Source: Dethiosulfatibacter aminovorans DSM 17477 (GTDB taxonomy: Bacteria > Bacillota > Clostridia > Tissierellales > Dethiosulfatibacteraceae). Taken from it: a stretch of 64,000 bases of DNA. Below are positions 17,486-26,207 of this stretch, one piece after another; positions within the stretch are counted from its first letter, which is position 1, and every line of letters starts with the position of its first letter. Location of the stretch: NCBI RefSeq assembly GCF_900142005.1, contig NZ_FQZL01000005.1, positions 248,001 through 312,000 on the forward strand. The letters run 5' to 3'. Position numbers and translations under genes: made by a program. The notes beneath the pieces were generated by a model. That model made no database searches and had not been told where the DNA came from. It was given only the letters and a program-made list of their open reading frames with translations.

Positions 17486-18928
17486 ATGAACAGTGATTCG
17501 GTAAAAAAGGAGAGTAATGAGATGAGTGGAAAGAAAACCATTAGGTTGCCTCACGTTTATATCCTGCTCATGATAGTAATGCTTATTGTAGTAGCATTGT
17601 CATGGGTGGTACCAAGCGGTGAGTTTGCAAGAGTTCCAGGACCGGGTGGAAAACCCGTTGTTGATCCCGACAACTTCAGTTATGTTACGGAAGGCGTGAA
17701 ATCGATTTCTTTGATGGACTTTTTTTCAGCGATACATTTGGGTATAACAAATGCTTCGCATATAATTGTTCTTTTGCTTATGGCCGTTGGAGCCATATAT
17801 CTGGTTGAGAAATCAGGTGCAATAACAGCTGGGATCCACAGACTTCTGGAAGTGTCAGGAGGCAAGGAAGTTTTCATAATTGGAGTCCTTACATTCATAT
17901 TCGCCCTTTTGGGAGCAATAGGTATGGGAGAAGGGGGGCTTGCATTCATACCCCTTGCTGTTTCAATGGTTACCGCTCTTGGTTTTGACAAGATTACAGG
18001 CTTTGCAACTGCCGGAGCGGGTATGGCCGTAGGTTTTGCTTCAGGTGTGCTTAACTTCTATACAACTGGTGTCAGTCAGTCCATAGTGGGATTGCCTATA
18101 TATTCGGGAATAGGATTCAGAACTGCAGCTCTTGCTGTATTCTATCTCATTACCATGATATATATCACAAGATATGCAAGAAAGATTAAAGATGATCCTG
18201 ACAAAAGCGTTATGGCGGAGGAATACAAGCAGCAACTTAAGGAAGCTAAGGAAGCCGGAGAAAGGGAAGTTGTAGAACTGACATTCAGAAGGAAAATAGC
18301 GTTGGCATCTCTAGCCTTCGTATTTGTATTCCAGGCATACGGCGCCATAAAGCTTGGATGGGGACTGCCCCAGCTTTCAGCCCTTTATATAATATTTGCA
18401 ATATTTGTTGCAGTTGTAACCAAGATGAATCCTTCCCAGGCATGCAACGATTTTGCTTATGGAGCATCGAGGGTGCTTCCTGCAGCCTTGGCTATAGGAA
18501 TAGCTGCTTCAGTCATGGTTCTCATGAGTCAGGCGAGGATAGTGGATACTGCAATACATGGCCTTGCAGGAGGACTTGAAAGTAAGGGAAGCTTTGTGGC
18601 CCTCGTGCTGATTTATCTATCGGTAATAGCATTCAATTTCTTTGTAGTATCGGGTAGTGGAAAAGCGGTTATAATGATGCCTCTTCTTGGACCACTGGGT
18701 CAGATACTTCATGTTAATCAGCAGGTAATGGTTCTCGTGTATCAATATGGAGACGGTTTCACAAACTACATTTGGCCTACATCAGGTGCTCTGATGGCTG
18801 CATTGGCTCTTGTAAATGTTGACTACATGGCTTGGATCAGATACTCATGGAAGCTGTTTGTCATCTTGTCTACAGTTGCTTTCGGATTAATAATGGTTGC
18901 AAACAACATAGGGCTTGGACCATTTTAA
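17486..18928 (+). CDS. yfcC: YfcC family membrane transporter
   Basis: The 480-residue protein has about 12 membrane segments, a short charged N-terminus, and the WVVPSGEFAR start and FYTTGVSQSIVGLPIYSGIGFR loop typical of the YfcC/ArcD-like C4-dicarboxylate (DcuC) superfamily. Members are linked to uptake of amino acids, peptides or dicarboxylates in fermenters. GGAGGAATAAT precedes the ATG. A sigma-54 promoter lies upstream and an M20 hydrolase follows by 166 bases on the same strand, suggesting import then hydrolysis of an N-acyl amino acid or dipeptide. Confidence 0.88.
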   Translation: MNSDSVKKESNEMSGKKTIRLPHVYILLMIVMLIVVALSWVVPSGEFARVPGPGGKPVVDPDNFSYVTEGVKSISLMDFFSAIHLGITNASHIIVLLLMAVGAIYLVEKSGAITAGIHRLLEVSGGKEVFIIGVLTFIFALLGAIGMGEGGLAFIPLAVSMVTALGFDKITGFATAGAGMAVGFASGVLNFYTTGVSQSIVGLPIYSGIGFRTAALAVFYLITMIYITRYARKIKDDPDKSVMAEEYKQQLKEAKEAGEREVVELTFRRKIALASLAFVFVFQAYGAIKLGWGLPQLSALYIIFAIFVAVVTKMNPSQACNDFAYGASRVLPAALAIGIAASVMVLMSQARIVDTAIHGLAGGLESKGSFVALVLIYLSVIAFNFFVVSGSGKAVIMMPLLGPLGQILHVNQQVMVLVYQYGDGFTNYIWPTSGALMAALALVNVDYMAWIRYSWKLFVILSTVAFGLIMVANNIGLGPF

Positions 18929-19004
18929 TTTACATAACGTACAAGATGATTCGAAGGGCTGGATGTCGTGAGAATAATAGATGTTTAAATAATATATAAT
19001 GACT

Positions 19005-19023
19005 GCTCCGGGTAATCCGGAGC
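19005..19023 (+). terminator. hairpin between yfcC and M20 gene
   Basis: GCTCCGG-GTAAT-CCGGAGC is a perfect 7-bp stem but has no strong T run after it, so it may be a leaky terminator or an mRNA-stabilising hairpin. Confidence 0.45.
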
Positions 19024-19094
19024 TTGTCTCGTAGTGTTGGAAAGTTAATCATGTATCATGAAATCAAATATATAAAAATGATGGAGGCATTTAA

Positions 19095-20267
19095 ATGAAC
19101 AATAGAGAATTGGAAAAGCTGGTCTATGAATCAATAGACCGGGAGAAGGGTAAGGCTCATGCGTTGAACGAATACATATTCAAAAATCCGGAGCTTCCCT
19201 ATAAGGAATTTCTTGCAGCGAAAAAATATGTTGAGATGTTAAGGTTGGAAGGTATTGAGGTTGAGGAGAACTACATGGGAGTAGAGACTTCCTTCAAGGC
19301 AGTGATAAGGGAAGATGAAAGTTCCGACATAAAGATTGGAATACTGGCTGAGTACGATGCACTTCCCGAAATCGGTCATGCATGTGGACACAGCGCCAGC
19401 GGAGCCCTCAGCTTTCTTGCTGCTCTGGGACTATACAGGATCAAGGACAGCCTGAAAGGCAATATCTACCTTATTGGCACGCCAGCCGAGGAGTTTAATG
19501 GAATGAAGACTGATTTGGCAAACTCAGGAGAGTATGACGATTTCAGTTTTGTAGTGATGATTCACATGTACGACAAGAACCAACCATACTCGAAATTTAC
19601 GGCTCTTGACGGATATGCATTTGAATTTAAGGGTAAACCGTCCCATGCAGCAGCAGCACCCTGGGAAGGGAAGAACGCAGTCAACGGCATGACTCTTTTC
19701 ATGCATGCGCTGGACATGATGAGGCAGCAGTTGAGAGACGGTTCGAGGGTTCACGGGATGATAACTTCGGGAGGTTCGTCTGCCAATACAATTCCGGATC
19801 AGGCTGAATGTATGTATATGTTCAGGTACAAGGAAAAGCAATATCTTGATGAGATTATGAAAATGGTCATGGATGCAGCTGAAGGATGTGCAAAGGCTAC
19901 TCAGACTGAACTTAACATAAAGTCACCGGGAAGGGCGTTGGCAGACCTTAAAACTACGCCGCAAACAAATGACCTTATAGTTGAAATATACGAGGAGCTG
20001 GGTGTGGAAGTGGACAGAAGCCCCGTGGAGTCCCTGGGATCTTCAGATATAGGAAACCTGAGCTATGTATGTCCTGCATTTCATCCGATGATTTCAGTAT
20101 CCGACAGCCCGGTGGCTCCCCATACAAAGGAGTTTGCCGAATGCATGATGAGCGACAAGACCAAATGGGCCATTGAAAAAGGCGCCAAGACCATATCCGC
20201 TTTGATAATTCGTTCGATCTGTGATGAATCGATTATCCAGAGGATGAAGGAAGACTTCAATTCATGA
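19095..20267 (+). CDS. M20 family metallohydrolase, PM20D2/AbgB-like
   Basis: The 390-residue enzyme carries the M20D metal motifs EYDALPEIGHACGHSASG (about residues 89-106), GTPAEEF (about 130) and a KGKPSHAAAAPWEGKNA dimerisation-domain loop (about 178). Enzymes of this subgroup hydrolyse dipeptides or N-acyl and p-aminobenzoyl amino acids in the cytoplasm. Spacing of 166 bases from yfcC on the same strand suggests co-expression. Substrate is unknown. Confidence 0.9.
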   Translation: MNNRELEKLVYESIDREKGKAHALNEYIFKNPELPYKEFLAAKKYVEMLRLEGIEVEENYMGVETSFKAVIREDESSDIKIGILAEYDALPEIGHACGHSASGALSFLAALGLYRIKDSLKGNIYLIGTPAEEFNGMKTDLANSGEYDDFSFVVMIHMYDKNQPYSKFTALDGYAFEFKGKPSHAAAAPWEGKNAVNGMTLFMHALDMMRQQLRDGSRVHGMITSGGSSANTIPDQAECMYMFRYKEKQYLDEIMKMVMDAAEGCAKATQTELNIKSPGRALADLKTTPQTNDLIVEIYEELGVEVDRSPVESLGSSDIGNLSYVCPAFHPMISVSDSPVAPHTKEFAECMMSDKTKWAIEKGAKTISALIIRSICDESIIQRMKEDFNS

Positions 20268-20272
20268 AATTG

Positions 20273-20320
20273 AAAAAACCACCTGCAGTTGAATGGGATT
20301 CAGCTGAAGGTGGTTTTTTA
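20273..20320. terminator. bidirectional terminator
   Basis: AAAAAACCACCT plus CAGTTGAAT / ATTCAGCTG plus AGGTGGTTTTTT make a long stem between two convergent M20 genes. Confidence 0.9.
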
Positions 20321-20323
20321 TTT

Positions 20324-21439
20324 CTACATTTCAGAAATTCGTTTAAAGAGTCTTACGGCAGTCTTTATCAATTCATCGGGAAAATCATATTCATGACTGT
20401 GGACATGAGGGTAGTCCGTTCCGTTTCCTATATAGCATATTGCTCCCTTTGTTTCCTTAAGGTAGTGACCAAAATCTTCTGAACCCCTGAAGGCTTCAGG
20501 CATTTCGAATACATCAAGACCAAGATCAATGCCGGCCAGACGAACTTTTGCGGAGCTTTCATCGTGGTTTGTGGTTTCAGGGAAGCTGTCGTTGTATGAG
20601 AAAGTTGCCTCCAGCCCATAGTGGTAGGCAAGGAACAATGTCATCTTTTCGATATTATATTGGAGTTTGTTAAGTTCATCTTCGTAAAGGGCCCTTATGG
20701 TTAGGCGAAGGTCTCCTTTGCTTGCAGACACTCCGAAAGCTTTCTCACCAAGATCAATCTGAATTACGGTGCAGAGTACCATTCCCTTGTTGACAGCGGG
20801 AGATGTGAGTTCGGGAAGGATGCTCACTATTTTGGATATTGCAAGAGCAGGATTCTTGCCTTTTTCAGGTTCGCTGGCATGTGACGGGGCTCCTTCCAGG
20901 TGTATAGTCATGCCCTTAGATGCACAGTTGATGGTTCCGTCCTTGATATTGACAGAGTTGTATGGCATTCCACTCATGTTGTGGTATGCGAAGATTTCAT
21001 CGATATCGTTTTCGCGTATTAGTTCTATGCACTGTTCTGCACCATCTCCTGTTTCCTCGGCGTGCTGGAACAGGAAGAATATGTTGTTGTCGGATCCATT
21101 CTGGTCGATTTCGAGTGCAAACCCTGCAAGGGAGGCTGCATGGCCGTCATGGCCGCATTTGTGGGAAACTCCCGGATTTTTTGATGCGTGGGGAATCGCC
21201 ATGGACTCTTCCATTTTAATTGCATCAATATCCGCGCGGAAAGCAAGGTTCCTGTTTCCCTTCTCTGACTTGTACAAAGCGTAGAACCATTTTCCCTTGT
21301 CTACCACTTCAAGGCTGGTATTTGAATTCAAGAAATTCATAAGGTGCTTCTTTGTCCAACACTCCTGGTTGGACAATTCCGGATTCTGGTGGAGCTCGCG
21401 GCGGAGTCTTCTGGCCAGTTCAAAATTATTGGTTTTCAT
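20324..21439 (-). CDS. M20D amidohydrolase
   Basis: The 371-residue protein has the N-terminal LRRELHQNPELSNQE signature, the metal motif FRADIDA (about 69) and SHKCGHDGHAASLAGFAL (about 92), and catalytic HAEETGDGA (about 126). It is related to IAA-amino acid and N-acetyl-amino-acid amidohydrolases, which cut an amide bond to free an amino acid. It is monocistronic, with a sigma-54 promoter about 100 bases upstream on the minus strand (21538-21553), so expression is conditional. It is not closely similar to the PM20D2-like neighbour at 19095. Confidence 0.92.
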   Translation of the reverse strand: MKTNNFELARRLRRELHQNPELSNQECWTKKHLMNFLNSNTSLEVVDKGKWFYALYKSEKGNRNLAFRADIDAIKMEESMAIPHASKNPGVSHKCGHDGHAASLAGFALEIDQNGSDNNIFFLFQHAEETGDGAEQCIELIRENDIDEIFAYHNMSGMPYNSVNIKDGTINCASKGMTIHLEGAPSHASEPEKGKNPALAISKIVSILPELTSPAVNKGMVLCTVIQIDLGEKAFGVSASKGDLRLTIRALYEDELNKLQYNIEKMTLFLAYHYGLEATFSYNDSFPETTNHDESSAKVRLAGIDLGLDVFEMPEAFRGSEDFGHYLKETKGAICYIGNGTDYPHVHSHEYDFPDELIKTAVRLFKRISEM

Positions 21440-21537
21440 AACAATCTTCTCCTCGTATGTTATTGGATATTGATTGTAAATTCAATCATGATAAAAACAT
21501 GTTTTGATATTACAATATGGATTATAATATTGATAAT

Positions 21538-21553
21538 TGCAAGTATCATGCCA
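21538..21553 (-). promoter_or_regulatory. sigma-54 (-24/-12) promoter of the M20D gene
   Basis: The reverse complement reads TGGCATGATACTTGCA, a good -24/-12 match with correct spacing. Confidence 0.83.
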
Positions 21554-21611
21554 AAAAGTAGAACTGTCGTAAAACAAGAAACGTTGGATTTTCAAGGCTC
21601 TTACAAGAATG

Positions 21612-21656
21612 TGGTAAAAAGGGTAAAAATATTTTTATGATTTGTGTAAAAATATT
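21612..21656. promoter_or_regulatory. GTAAAAATATTTTT repeats upstream of the sigma-54 promoter
   Basis: GGTAAAAATATTTTTATG and GTGTAAAAATATTCAG lie 60-115 bases upstream of the minus-strand sigma-54 promoter, the position of enhancer sites. They resemble the GTAAAAATT elements at 11991 and 13483. Confidence 0.45.
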
Positions 21657-21729
21657 CAGAAAGGGTCCGATGCTAATGGCAATATTGGACGGAGAGGTTA
21701 ATGGAAATAATAACCCTTCTTGGAACATC

Positions 21730-21758
21730 TTGTGCGGTTGTTGCTATATTGATATAAT
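21730..21758 (+). promoter_or_regulatory. sigma-70 promoter
   Basis: TTGTGC, 17-base spacer, TATAAT, 52 bases before the methyltransferase-like gene. Confidence 0.6.
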
Positions 21759-21810
21759 TTAAATAGTGAAGAAGAACAATGCCGTTGCATATTTAAGGAG
21801 TGCATGATAT

Positions 21811-22305
21811 ATGAAAAACTGGAAAAGGTACATCCTCTCATGTCTTTGGGGACCGTTGCTGATATTGCAATTCATACTTGTTTTTGCATTCGGTAAATAC
21901 AATGAAGCAGGCTACGATGCAGTCCTGTATGCAGGATGGATGATATGGCTGATTTCTGCAATACTTGGATGGATTCCGATGGTGGTTCTAAAGAGAAAAG
22001 GGGGAGTGGAAAAAGGCAAGAGTTATGTAAATACCACTGTCCTGGTAGACAGCGGCATCTATTCGATTATGCGTCATCCCCAATATACGGCAGGACTGTT
22101 GTTGAGTCTCGCTCTGATTCTCATTTCGCAGAACCTTATGGTTGCATGCATGGGAATGGCAGTGATAATTCTGTTGTATGTGGATATAATCATTGCAGAC
22201 AAGTATGCCATTGAGAAATTCGGGGACGAATATATAAGCTACATGAAAAAGGTACCCCGGATAAATTTTATGCTGGGCATTTTGAGGCTCATAAGGAAAT
22301 CGTGA
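21811..22305 (+). CDS. isoprenylcysteine methyltransferase (ICMT/PEMT)-like membrane protein
   Basis: The 164-residue protein has four hydrophobic segments and the C-terminal signature of this family: GIYSIMRHPQYTAGLL (about 88) and FGDEYISYMKKVPRINF (about 137). ICMT and PEMT enzymes transfer methyl groups from S-adenosylmethionine to membrane substrates; in bacteria most homologues have no known substrate. It has its own promoter and is followed by a terminator, so it is likely monocistronic. Confidence 0.8.
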   Translation: MKNWKRYILSCLWGPLLILQFILVFAFGKYNEAGYDAVLYAGWMIWLISAILGWIPMVVLKRKGGVEKGKSYVNTTVLVDSGIYSIMRHPQYTAGLLLSLALILISQNLMVACMGMAVIILLYVDIIIADKYAIEKFGDEYISYMKKVPRINFMLGILRLIRKS

Positions 22306-22394
22306 TTTCACTCAGACTGGATGTAGTTGTTACAGGTTGGTATAGAATTCGATTTTAAATCAACCTGATTTTTTGAACCAATATAGATTACGAA

Positions 22395-22430
22395 AAGGCT
22401 TCGCAATAAATCTGCGGAGTTTTTTATTTC
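22395..22430 (+). terminator. terminator
   Basis: An imperfect GGCTTCGCA / TGCGGAGTT stem is followed by TTTTTTA. Confidence 0.65.
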
Positions 22431-22438
22431 CTCAAAGT

Positions 22439-22480
22439 TTCACAAAAGTTCACACAGAATTCAGATTCCGGTCATTCAGA
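22439..22480 (+). promoter_or_regulatory. PhoP-box-like direct repeats upstream of the VTC gene
   Basis: TTCACA (22439), TTCACA (22449), TTCAGA (22460) and TTCAGA (22475) repeat at 10, 11 and 15 bases. The -10-like GATAAT lies at 22497. OmpR-family regulators such as PhoP bind TTHACA-type repeats about 11 bp apart. The regulator could be the OmpR-type protein encoded at 24027. Confidence 0.5.
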
Positions 22481-22533
22481 ATCCATCTTTGGGGTAGATA
22501 ATATAGCCATGGAAGACACAAAGGAGGAAAACA

Positions 22534-23265
22534 ATGAGTAATAGCGGGTACAACTATACATTTGAGAGAGTGGAGAAGAAATATATGCTCTCGAAACAAA
22601 AATACAAAAAATTCATGAAACAGGCAGGGTGTCACATAACCCCCGACAAATACTGCAGATCTTCAATTCTTAACATCTACTACGATACGGATGACTACGA
22701 TCTAATAAGAAGGTCCATCGACAAGCCGGTGTACAAGGAGAAGCTGAGGCTGAGAAGCTACGGCGTACCCGGAAAAAAGGACACGGTATTTCTGGAGATC
22801 AAGAAGAAATATGACGGTACCGTATACAAAAGGAGGATTTCCCTTCCTTTAAGGGATGCGGTCAACTATCTGGAAAGCGGCATAAAGCCTGAGGAGAGAG
22901 GACAGATACTTAAGGAGCTTGATTATTTCATGAGCTTTTACAGGCCCAAGGCCAAGTTGTTCCTTGCCTATGACAGGGAGGCGTATTCGGTAATATTCGA
23001 CAGTGGACTTAGGATAACCTTCGACAGGAACATAAGGAGCAGGGATTACGACTTGAGTCTGGACAAGGGAGACTACGGAAGGCCCCTGCTGGATGATGAT
23101 ATTTATATAATGGAAATAAAGGCTGCAGGAGCGATGCCCATGTGGCTGGTAGACATCTTGTCGGACATGGAAATTTATCCAAAATCATTTTCAAAGTACG
23201 GCAACATTTACAAGCATGACATGAACGAAAAAAGGAGGATGCAGGAATGTTTACAAGTATTATAG
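22534..23265 (+). CDS. VTC domain polyphosphate polymerase
   Basis: The 243-residue cytoplasmic protein matches the VTC domain, a tunnel-fold enzyme that makes polyphosphate from ATP. Basic and acidic tunnel residues are visible in RVEKKYMLS (about 12), IYYDTDDYDLI (about 47), KEKLRLRSYG (about 69), VFLEIKKKYDGTVYKRR (about 86) and ELDYF (about 129), with a late IMEIKA. GGAGG precedes the ATG. The end overlaps the DUF4956 gene by 19 bases. The VTC/DUF4956 pair recurs in many bacteria. PhoP-like repeats upstream suggest phosphate or cell-envelope control. Confidence 0.9.
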   Translation: MSNSGYNYTFERVEKKYMLSKQKYKKFMKQAGCHITPDKYCRSSILNIYYDTDDYDLIRRSIDKPVYKEKLRLRSYGVPGKKDTVFLEIKKKYDGTVYKRRISLPLRDAVNYLESGIKPEERGQILKELDYFMSFYRPKAKLFLAYDREAYSVIFDSGLRITFDRNIRSRDYDLSLDKGDYGRPLLDDDIYIMEIKAAGAMPMWLVDILSDMEIYPKSFSKYGNIYKHDMNEKRRMQECLQVL

Positions 23266-23921
23266 AATCGGTATCAAGCGGACTTACAATTACTGATGCG
23301 GTGATGTGCACCGCTGCATCCCTTCTGTTTGGATTTGTCATAGCATTCACATATATGCACAGCGGAAAATACACAAAGAGTTTCGTTCTTTCCCTTGTTA
23401 TGATGCCTGCCTTGGTTCAGGTGGTCATAATGATGGTCAACGGCAATCTTGGAACCGGAGTTGCAGTAATGGGAGCATTCAGCCTGGTAAGATACAGGTC
23501 CCTGCCAGGAAGTTCAAGGGAAATATCGACAATATTCTTTGCTATGGCAATAGGTCTTACGACAGGAATGGGCTACATTACCTTCGCCGCCGTTACAACT
23601 GTGATACTGTGTCTTGCAATGATGCTTCTGTCCAAGTCATCTTTCGGATGTGACGGCAGACCTGACAAGGAACTGAGGATTACAATACCCGAGAGTCTTG
23701 ACTATACGGAGGTCTTTGACGACATATTCGAGAAGTATACCAACGAGGCATCCCTTGAGAAAGTGAAGACTACAAATTTGGGAAGCATGTTCAATCTTGT
23801 ATACCATATAGACATGAAGGATGAAAAGCAGGAAAAGGTCATGATCGACGAAATCAGATGCAGGAACGGCAATCTTACGGTGATGTGCAGCAAGGTACAG
23901 GCGAGCAAGGACGAACTTTAG
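23247..23921 (+). CDS. DUF4956 membrane protein
   Basis: The 224-residue protein has three to four N-terminal membrane segments (about 15-130) with the conserved GAFSLVRYRSLPGSSREIS loop, then a cytoplasmic domain. This is the DUF4956 family, which commonly pairs with VTC polyphosphate polymerases; a role in polyphosphate handling is plausible but unproven. AAAGGAGG lies inside the end of the VTC gene, so translation is coupled. Confidence 0.88.
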   Translation: MFTSIIESVSSGLTITDAVMCTAASLLFGFVIAFTYMHSGKYTKSFVLSLVMMPALVQVVIMMVNGNLGTGVAVMGAFSLVRYRSLPGSSREISTIFFAMAIGLTTGMGYITFAAVTTVILCLAMMLLSKSSFGCDGRPDKELRITIPESLDYTEVFDDIFEKYTNEASLEKVKTTNLGSMFNLVYHIDMKDEKQEKVMIDEIRCRNGNLTVMCSKVQASKDEL

Positions 23922-24026
23922 AGCGGAAGAATGAAATGAAGAGAATATCATAATACAGCTGCCGGGGGCAGGAAGAATCCTTGCCCTCGGTAAAATGAAT
24001 GAGGTATAATGGTTTGAGGTGATTTT

Positions 24027-24695
24027 TTGTACAAGATACTGATAGTTGACGATGAGGACAAGATAAGGTCCCTGATAAAGAAATATGCGGATTTTGAAGG
24101 CCACCAGGTCTATGAGGCGGGAAACGGCATGGATGCCGTCAGGATGTGCAGGGAGGAATCCTTTGACATAATAATTATGGATGTGATGATGCCTGAGCTT
24201 GATGGATTTTCCACGGTAAAGGAGATACGGAAGACATCCCAGATACCTGTCATAATGCTGTCTGCAAGAGGCGAGGAATACGACAGGATCCACGGCTTCG
24301 AGATTGGTGTTGACGACTATGTGGTGAAACCTTTCTCTCCAAGGGAGCTCATGATGAGAGTGGATGCCGTCATGAAAAGATACGGAAGCAGGACAGAGGA
24401 CCATGATGTATTGGAAAAGGATGGTTTGAAAATAGACTTTACTGCAAGGAGGGTTTCCATTGACGGTGAAAACATAGACATGTCCCCAAAGGAGTTCGAG
24501 CTTCTGTTCTATTTCGCTTCAAACAGGAACATAGCCCTTTCCAGAGAAAAGCTCATCTGCGAGGTGTGGGGATACGACTACTACGGTGGAGACAGGACAT
24601 TGGATACCCACATAAAGCTTCTAAGAAAAAGTCTCGGCAAATACAGCAATCTCATTGTGACTCTTAGAGGAATAGGGTACAGATTCGAGGGATAA
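24027..24695 (+). CDS. OmpR/PhoB-type response regulator
   Basis: A 222-residue protein with a receiver domain (residues 1-118: acidic DDED, phospho-acceptor Asp in IIIMDVMMPELDG, switch Ser in LSARG, Lys in VVKPF) and a winged-helix DNA-binding domain (about 130-222 ending RGIGYRFEG). The start is TTG at 24027 with GAGGTGAT upstream. One base separates its stop from the kinase gene, so they form a two-component pair. It follows the VTC/DUF4956 genes on the same strand and may regulate them through the repeats at 22439. Confidence 0.95.
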   Translation: MYKILIVDDEDKIRSLIKKYADFEGHQVYEAGNGMDAVRMCREESFDIIIMDVMMPELDGFSTVKEIRKTSQIPVIMLSARGEEYDRIHGFEIGVDDYVVKPFSPRELMMRVDAVMKRYGSRTEDHDVLEKDGLKIDFTARRVSIDGENIDMSPKEFELLFYFASNRNIALSREKLICEVWGYDYYGGDRTLDTHIKLLRKSLGKYSNLIVTLRGIGYRFEG

Positions 24696-24696
24696 T

Positions 24697-26142
24697 ATGA
24701 AAAATGCAAGCATCAAACTTAAAATATTCGCTTATCTTACAGGATTTTGCGCACTACTTCTTGTGGTGCTGTGGCTCTTTCAGGTGGTGTTTCTTGATGA
24801 TTTCTACAGGATGATCAAGACATCGGAAGTCAAGAATACTGCTGAACATATAGAGAAAAGCCTTGGCGGGGAAGATGTCAATGACATTATTGCCGATTAT
24901 TCGAAGACAAGAGAGATAAGTATCGAGGTCATTGAATTAGACAGTGGAATAATATATTCGACCTACAATACCTTCAGGGATTCTGAAATTCAGAAGATAT
25001 CCTTTCAGGACAAGGCAGGCTTCATCGAGCAGGCTGTGGAAGAGGGGGGCGAACTTTTGCTTTCCTATGACCCCGACTACATTAAAAGGGAAGAGGATAT
25101 TGAACGTGATGGTTTCGTTCCGCGGGAACAGATAAAGGACAAGGAATTGTCCAAAACGATAATGTATGTCAAGACGGTGTCGGATGATGAAGGCGATTCA
25201 TATGCCATATTGATTAATGCAATGATAAGTCCTGTTGAGGCAACTGTGAACACCCTCAGAGTCCAGTTATACTGGATTACAGGATTTATGGTGGTATTCT
25301 CCATAATGCTATCCCTTCTCATCTCAAAAAATGTCTCCAAGCCAATTGAAAAAATCAACAAATCAGCACGGACATTGTCTTCCGGCGACTACAATGTAAA
25401 ATTCGACGGAAGTGGTTACAGGGAAGTGAAAGAACTTTCGGATACTCTAAACTACGCGGCAGGAGAACTTTCAAAGGTGGAAGGTTTGAGAAAGGAACTC
25501 ATAGCCAATGTATCCCATGACCTGAGGACTCCTCTGACCCTGATTGGAGGATATGCGGAGGTCATGAGAGACATACCCCATGAGAAAAACAACGAGAACC
25601 TTCAGATAATAATTGACGAGACAAGGAGACTTACCAGTCTTGTAAATGACATGCTGGACATGTCTAAGCTCCAGTCGGGGATGATGGTTCCGGAAATATC
25701 ATCCTTCAACATTACCTCGTCCATAAGAAATACGGTGGAGAGGATGAATGGACTTCTCGGTTCCCAGGGATATAAAATTGAGTTCAACCCTGATGAGGAC
25801 CTGATGGTTGAAGGGGACGAGATGAAGCTTTCCCAAGCTTTCTACAACCTCCTCATAAATGCCGTCAACTATTCCGGGGACAGCAGGATTGTGACCGTCA
25901 ATCAAAAGAAAACGGACGGAAGAGTAAGAATAAGCGTCACGGACAGGGGAGAAGGTATACCCGAAGAGGATATTCCGTACATCTGGGAGAGATACTACAA
26001 GTCGGACAAGGAGCACAAGAGAGCCGTTACGGGAACGGGTCTGGGCCTTTCAATAGTGAAGTCCATAATCGAGGTCCACGGTGGACGTCTTGGAGTTGAC
26101 TCCGTGGAAGGAGAAGGAAGCACCTTTTGGTTTGAGATATGA
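24697..26142 (+). CDS. sensor histidine kinase (HAMP-HisKA-HATPase)
   Basis: The 481-residue kinase has two membrane helices (about 9-30 and 187-210) bounding a 155-residue extracytoplasmic sensor, then a HAMP linker, HisKA with phospho-His in NVSHDLRTPLTLIGGY, and HATPase motifs NLLINAVNYS, VTDRGEGIPEEDI and GTGLGLSIVKSI. It would phosphorylate the response regulator at 24027. GAGGGAT supports the ATG. The sensor domain is not one I recognise; PhoR-, VicK- or ResE-type roles are possible. Confidence 0.95.
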   Translation: MKNASIKLKIFAYLTGFCALLLVVLWLFQVVFLDDFYRMIKTSEVKNTAEHIEKSLGGEDVNDIIADYSKTREISIEVIELDSGIIYSTYNTFRDSEIQKISFQDKAGFIEQAVEEGGELLLSYDPDYIKREEDIERDGFVPREQIKDKELSKTIMYVKTVSDDEGDSYAILINAMISPVEATVNTLRVQLYWITGFMVVFSIMLSLLISKNVSKPIEKINKSARTLSSGDYNVKFDGSGYREVKELSDTLNYAAGELSKVEGLRKELIANVSHDLRTPLTLIGGYAEVMRDIPHEKNNENLQIIIDETRRLTSLVNDMLDMSKLQSGMMVPEISSFNITSSIRNTVERMNGLLGSQGYKIEFNPDEDLMVEGDEMKLSQAFYNLLINAVNYSGDSRIVTVNQKKTDGRVRISVTDRGEGIPEEDIPYIWERYYKSDKEHKRAVTGTGLGLSIVKSIIEVHGGRLGVDSVEGEGSTFWFEI

Positions 26143-26154
26143 TATGAAATGAAA

Positions 26155-26197
26155 AGAAGAGATGACGGCGGGAAAAACCGCCGTGCATCTCTTCTTT
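26155..26197. terminator. bidirectional terminator
   Basis: AAGAGATG-ACGGCGG / CCGCCGT-GCATCTCTT stem with A- and T-rich flanks, between convergent kinase and PrpR-like genes. Confidence 0.9.
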
Positions 26198-26207
26198 ATG
26201 TTCCGTA

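Noticed and set aside
19484..19499. TGGCACGCCAGCCGAG inside the M20 gene
   Set aside because: It has the -24 part only; the -12 TTGC element is absent and it lies in coding sequence.
23637..24404. Long antisense ORF (255 codons) over the DUF4956/response-regulator region
   Set aside because: Shadow of two clear genes on the plus strand; no ribosome-binding site and no family resemblance.
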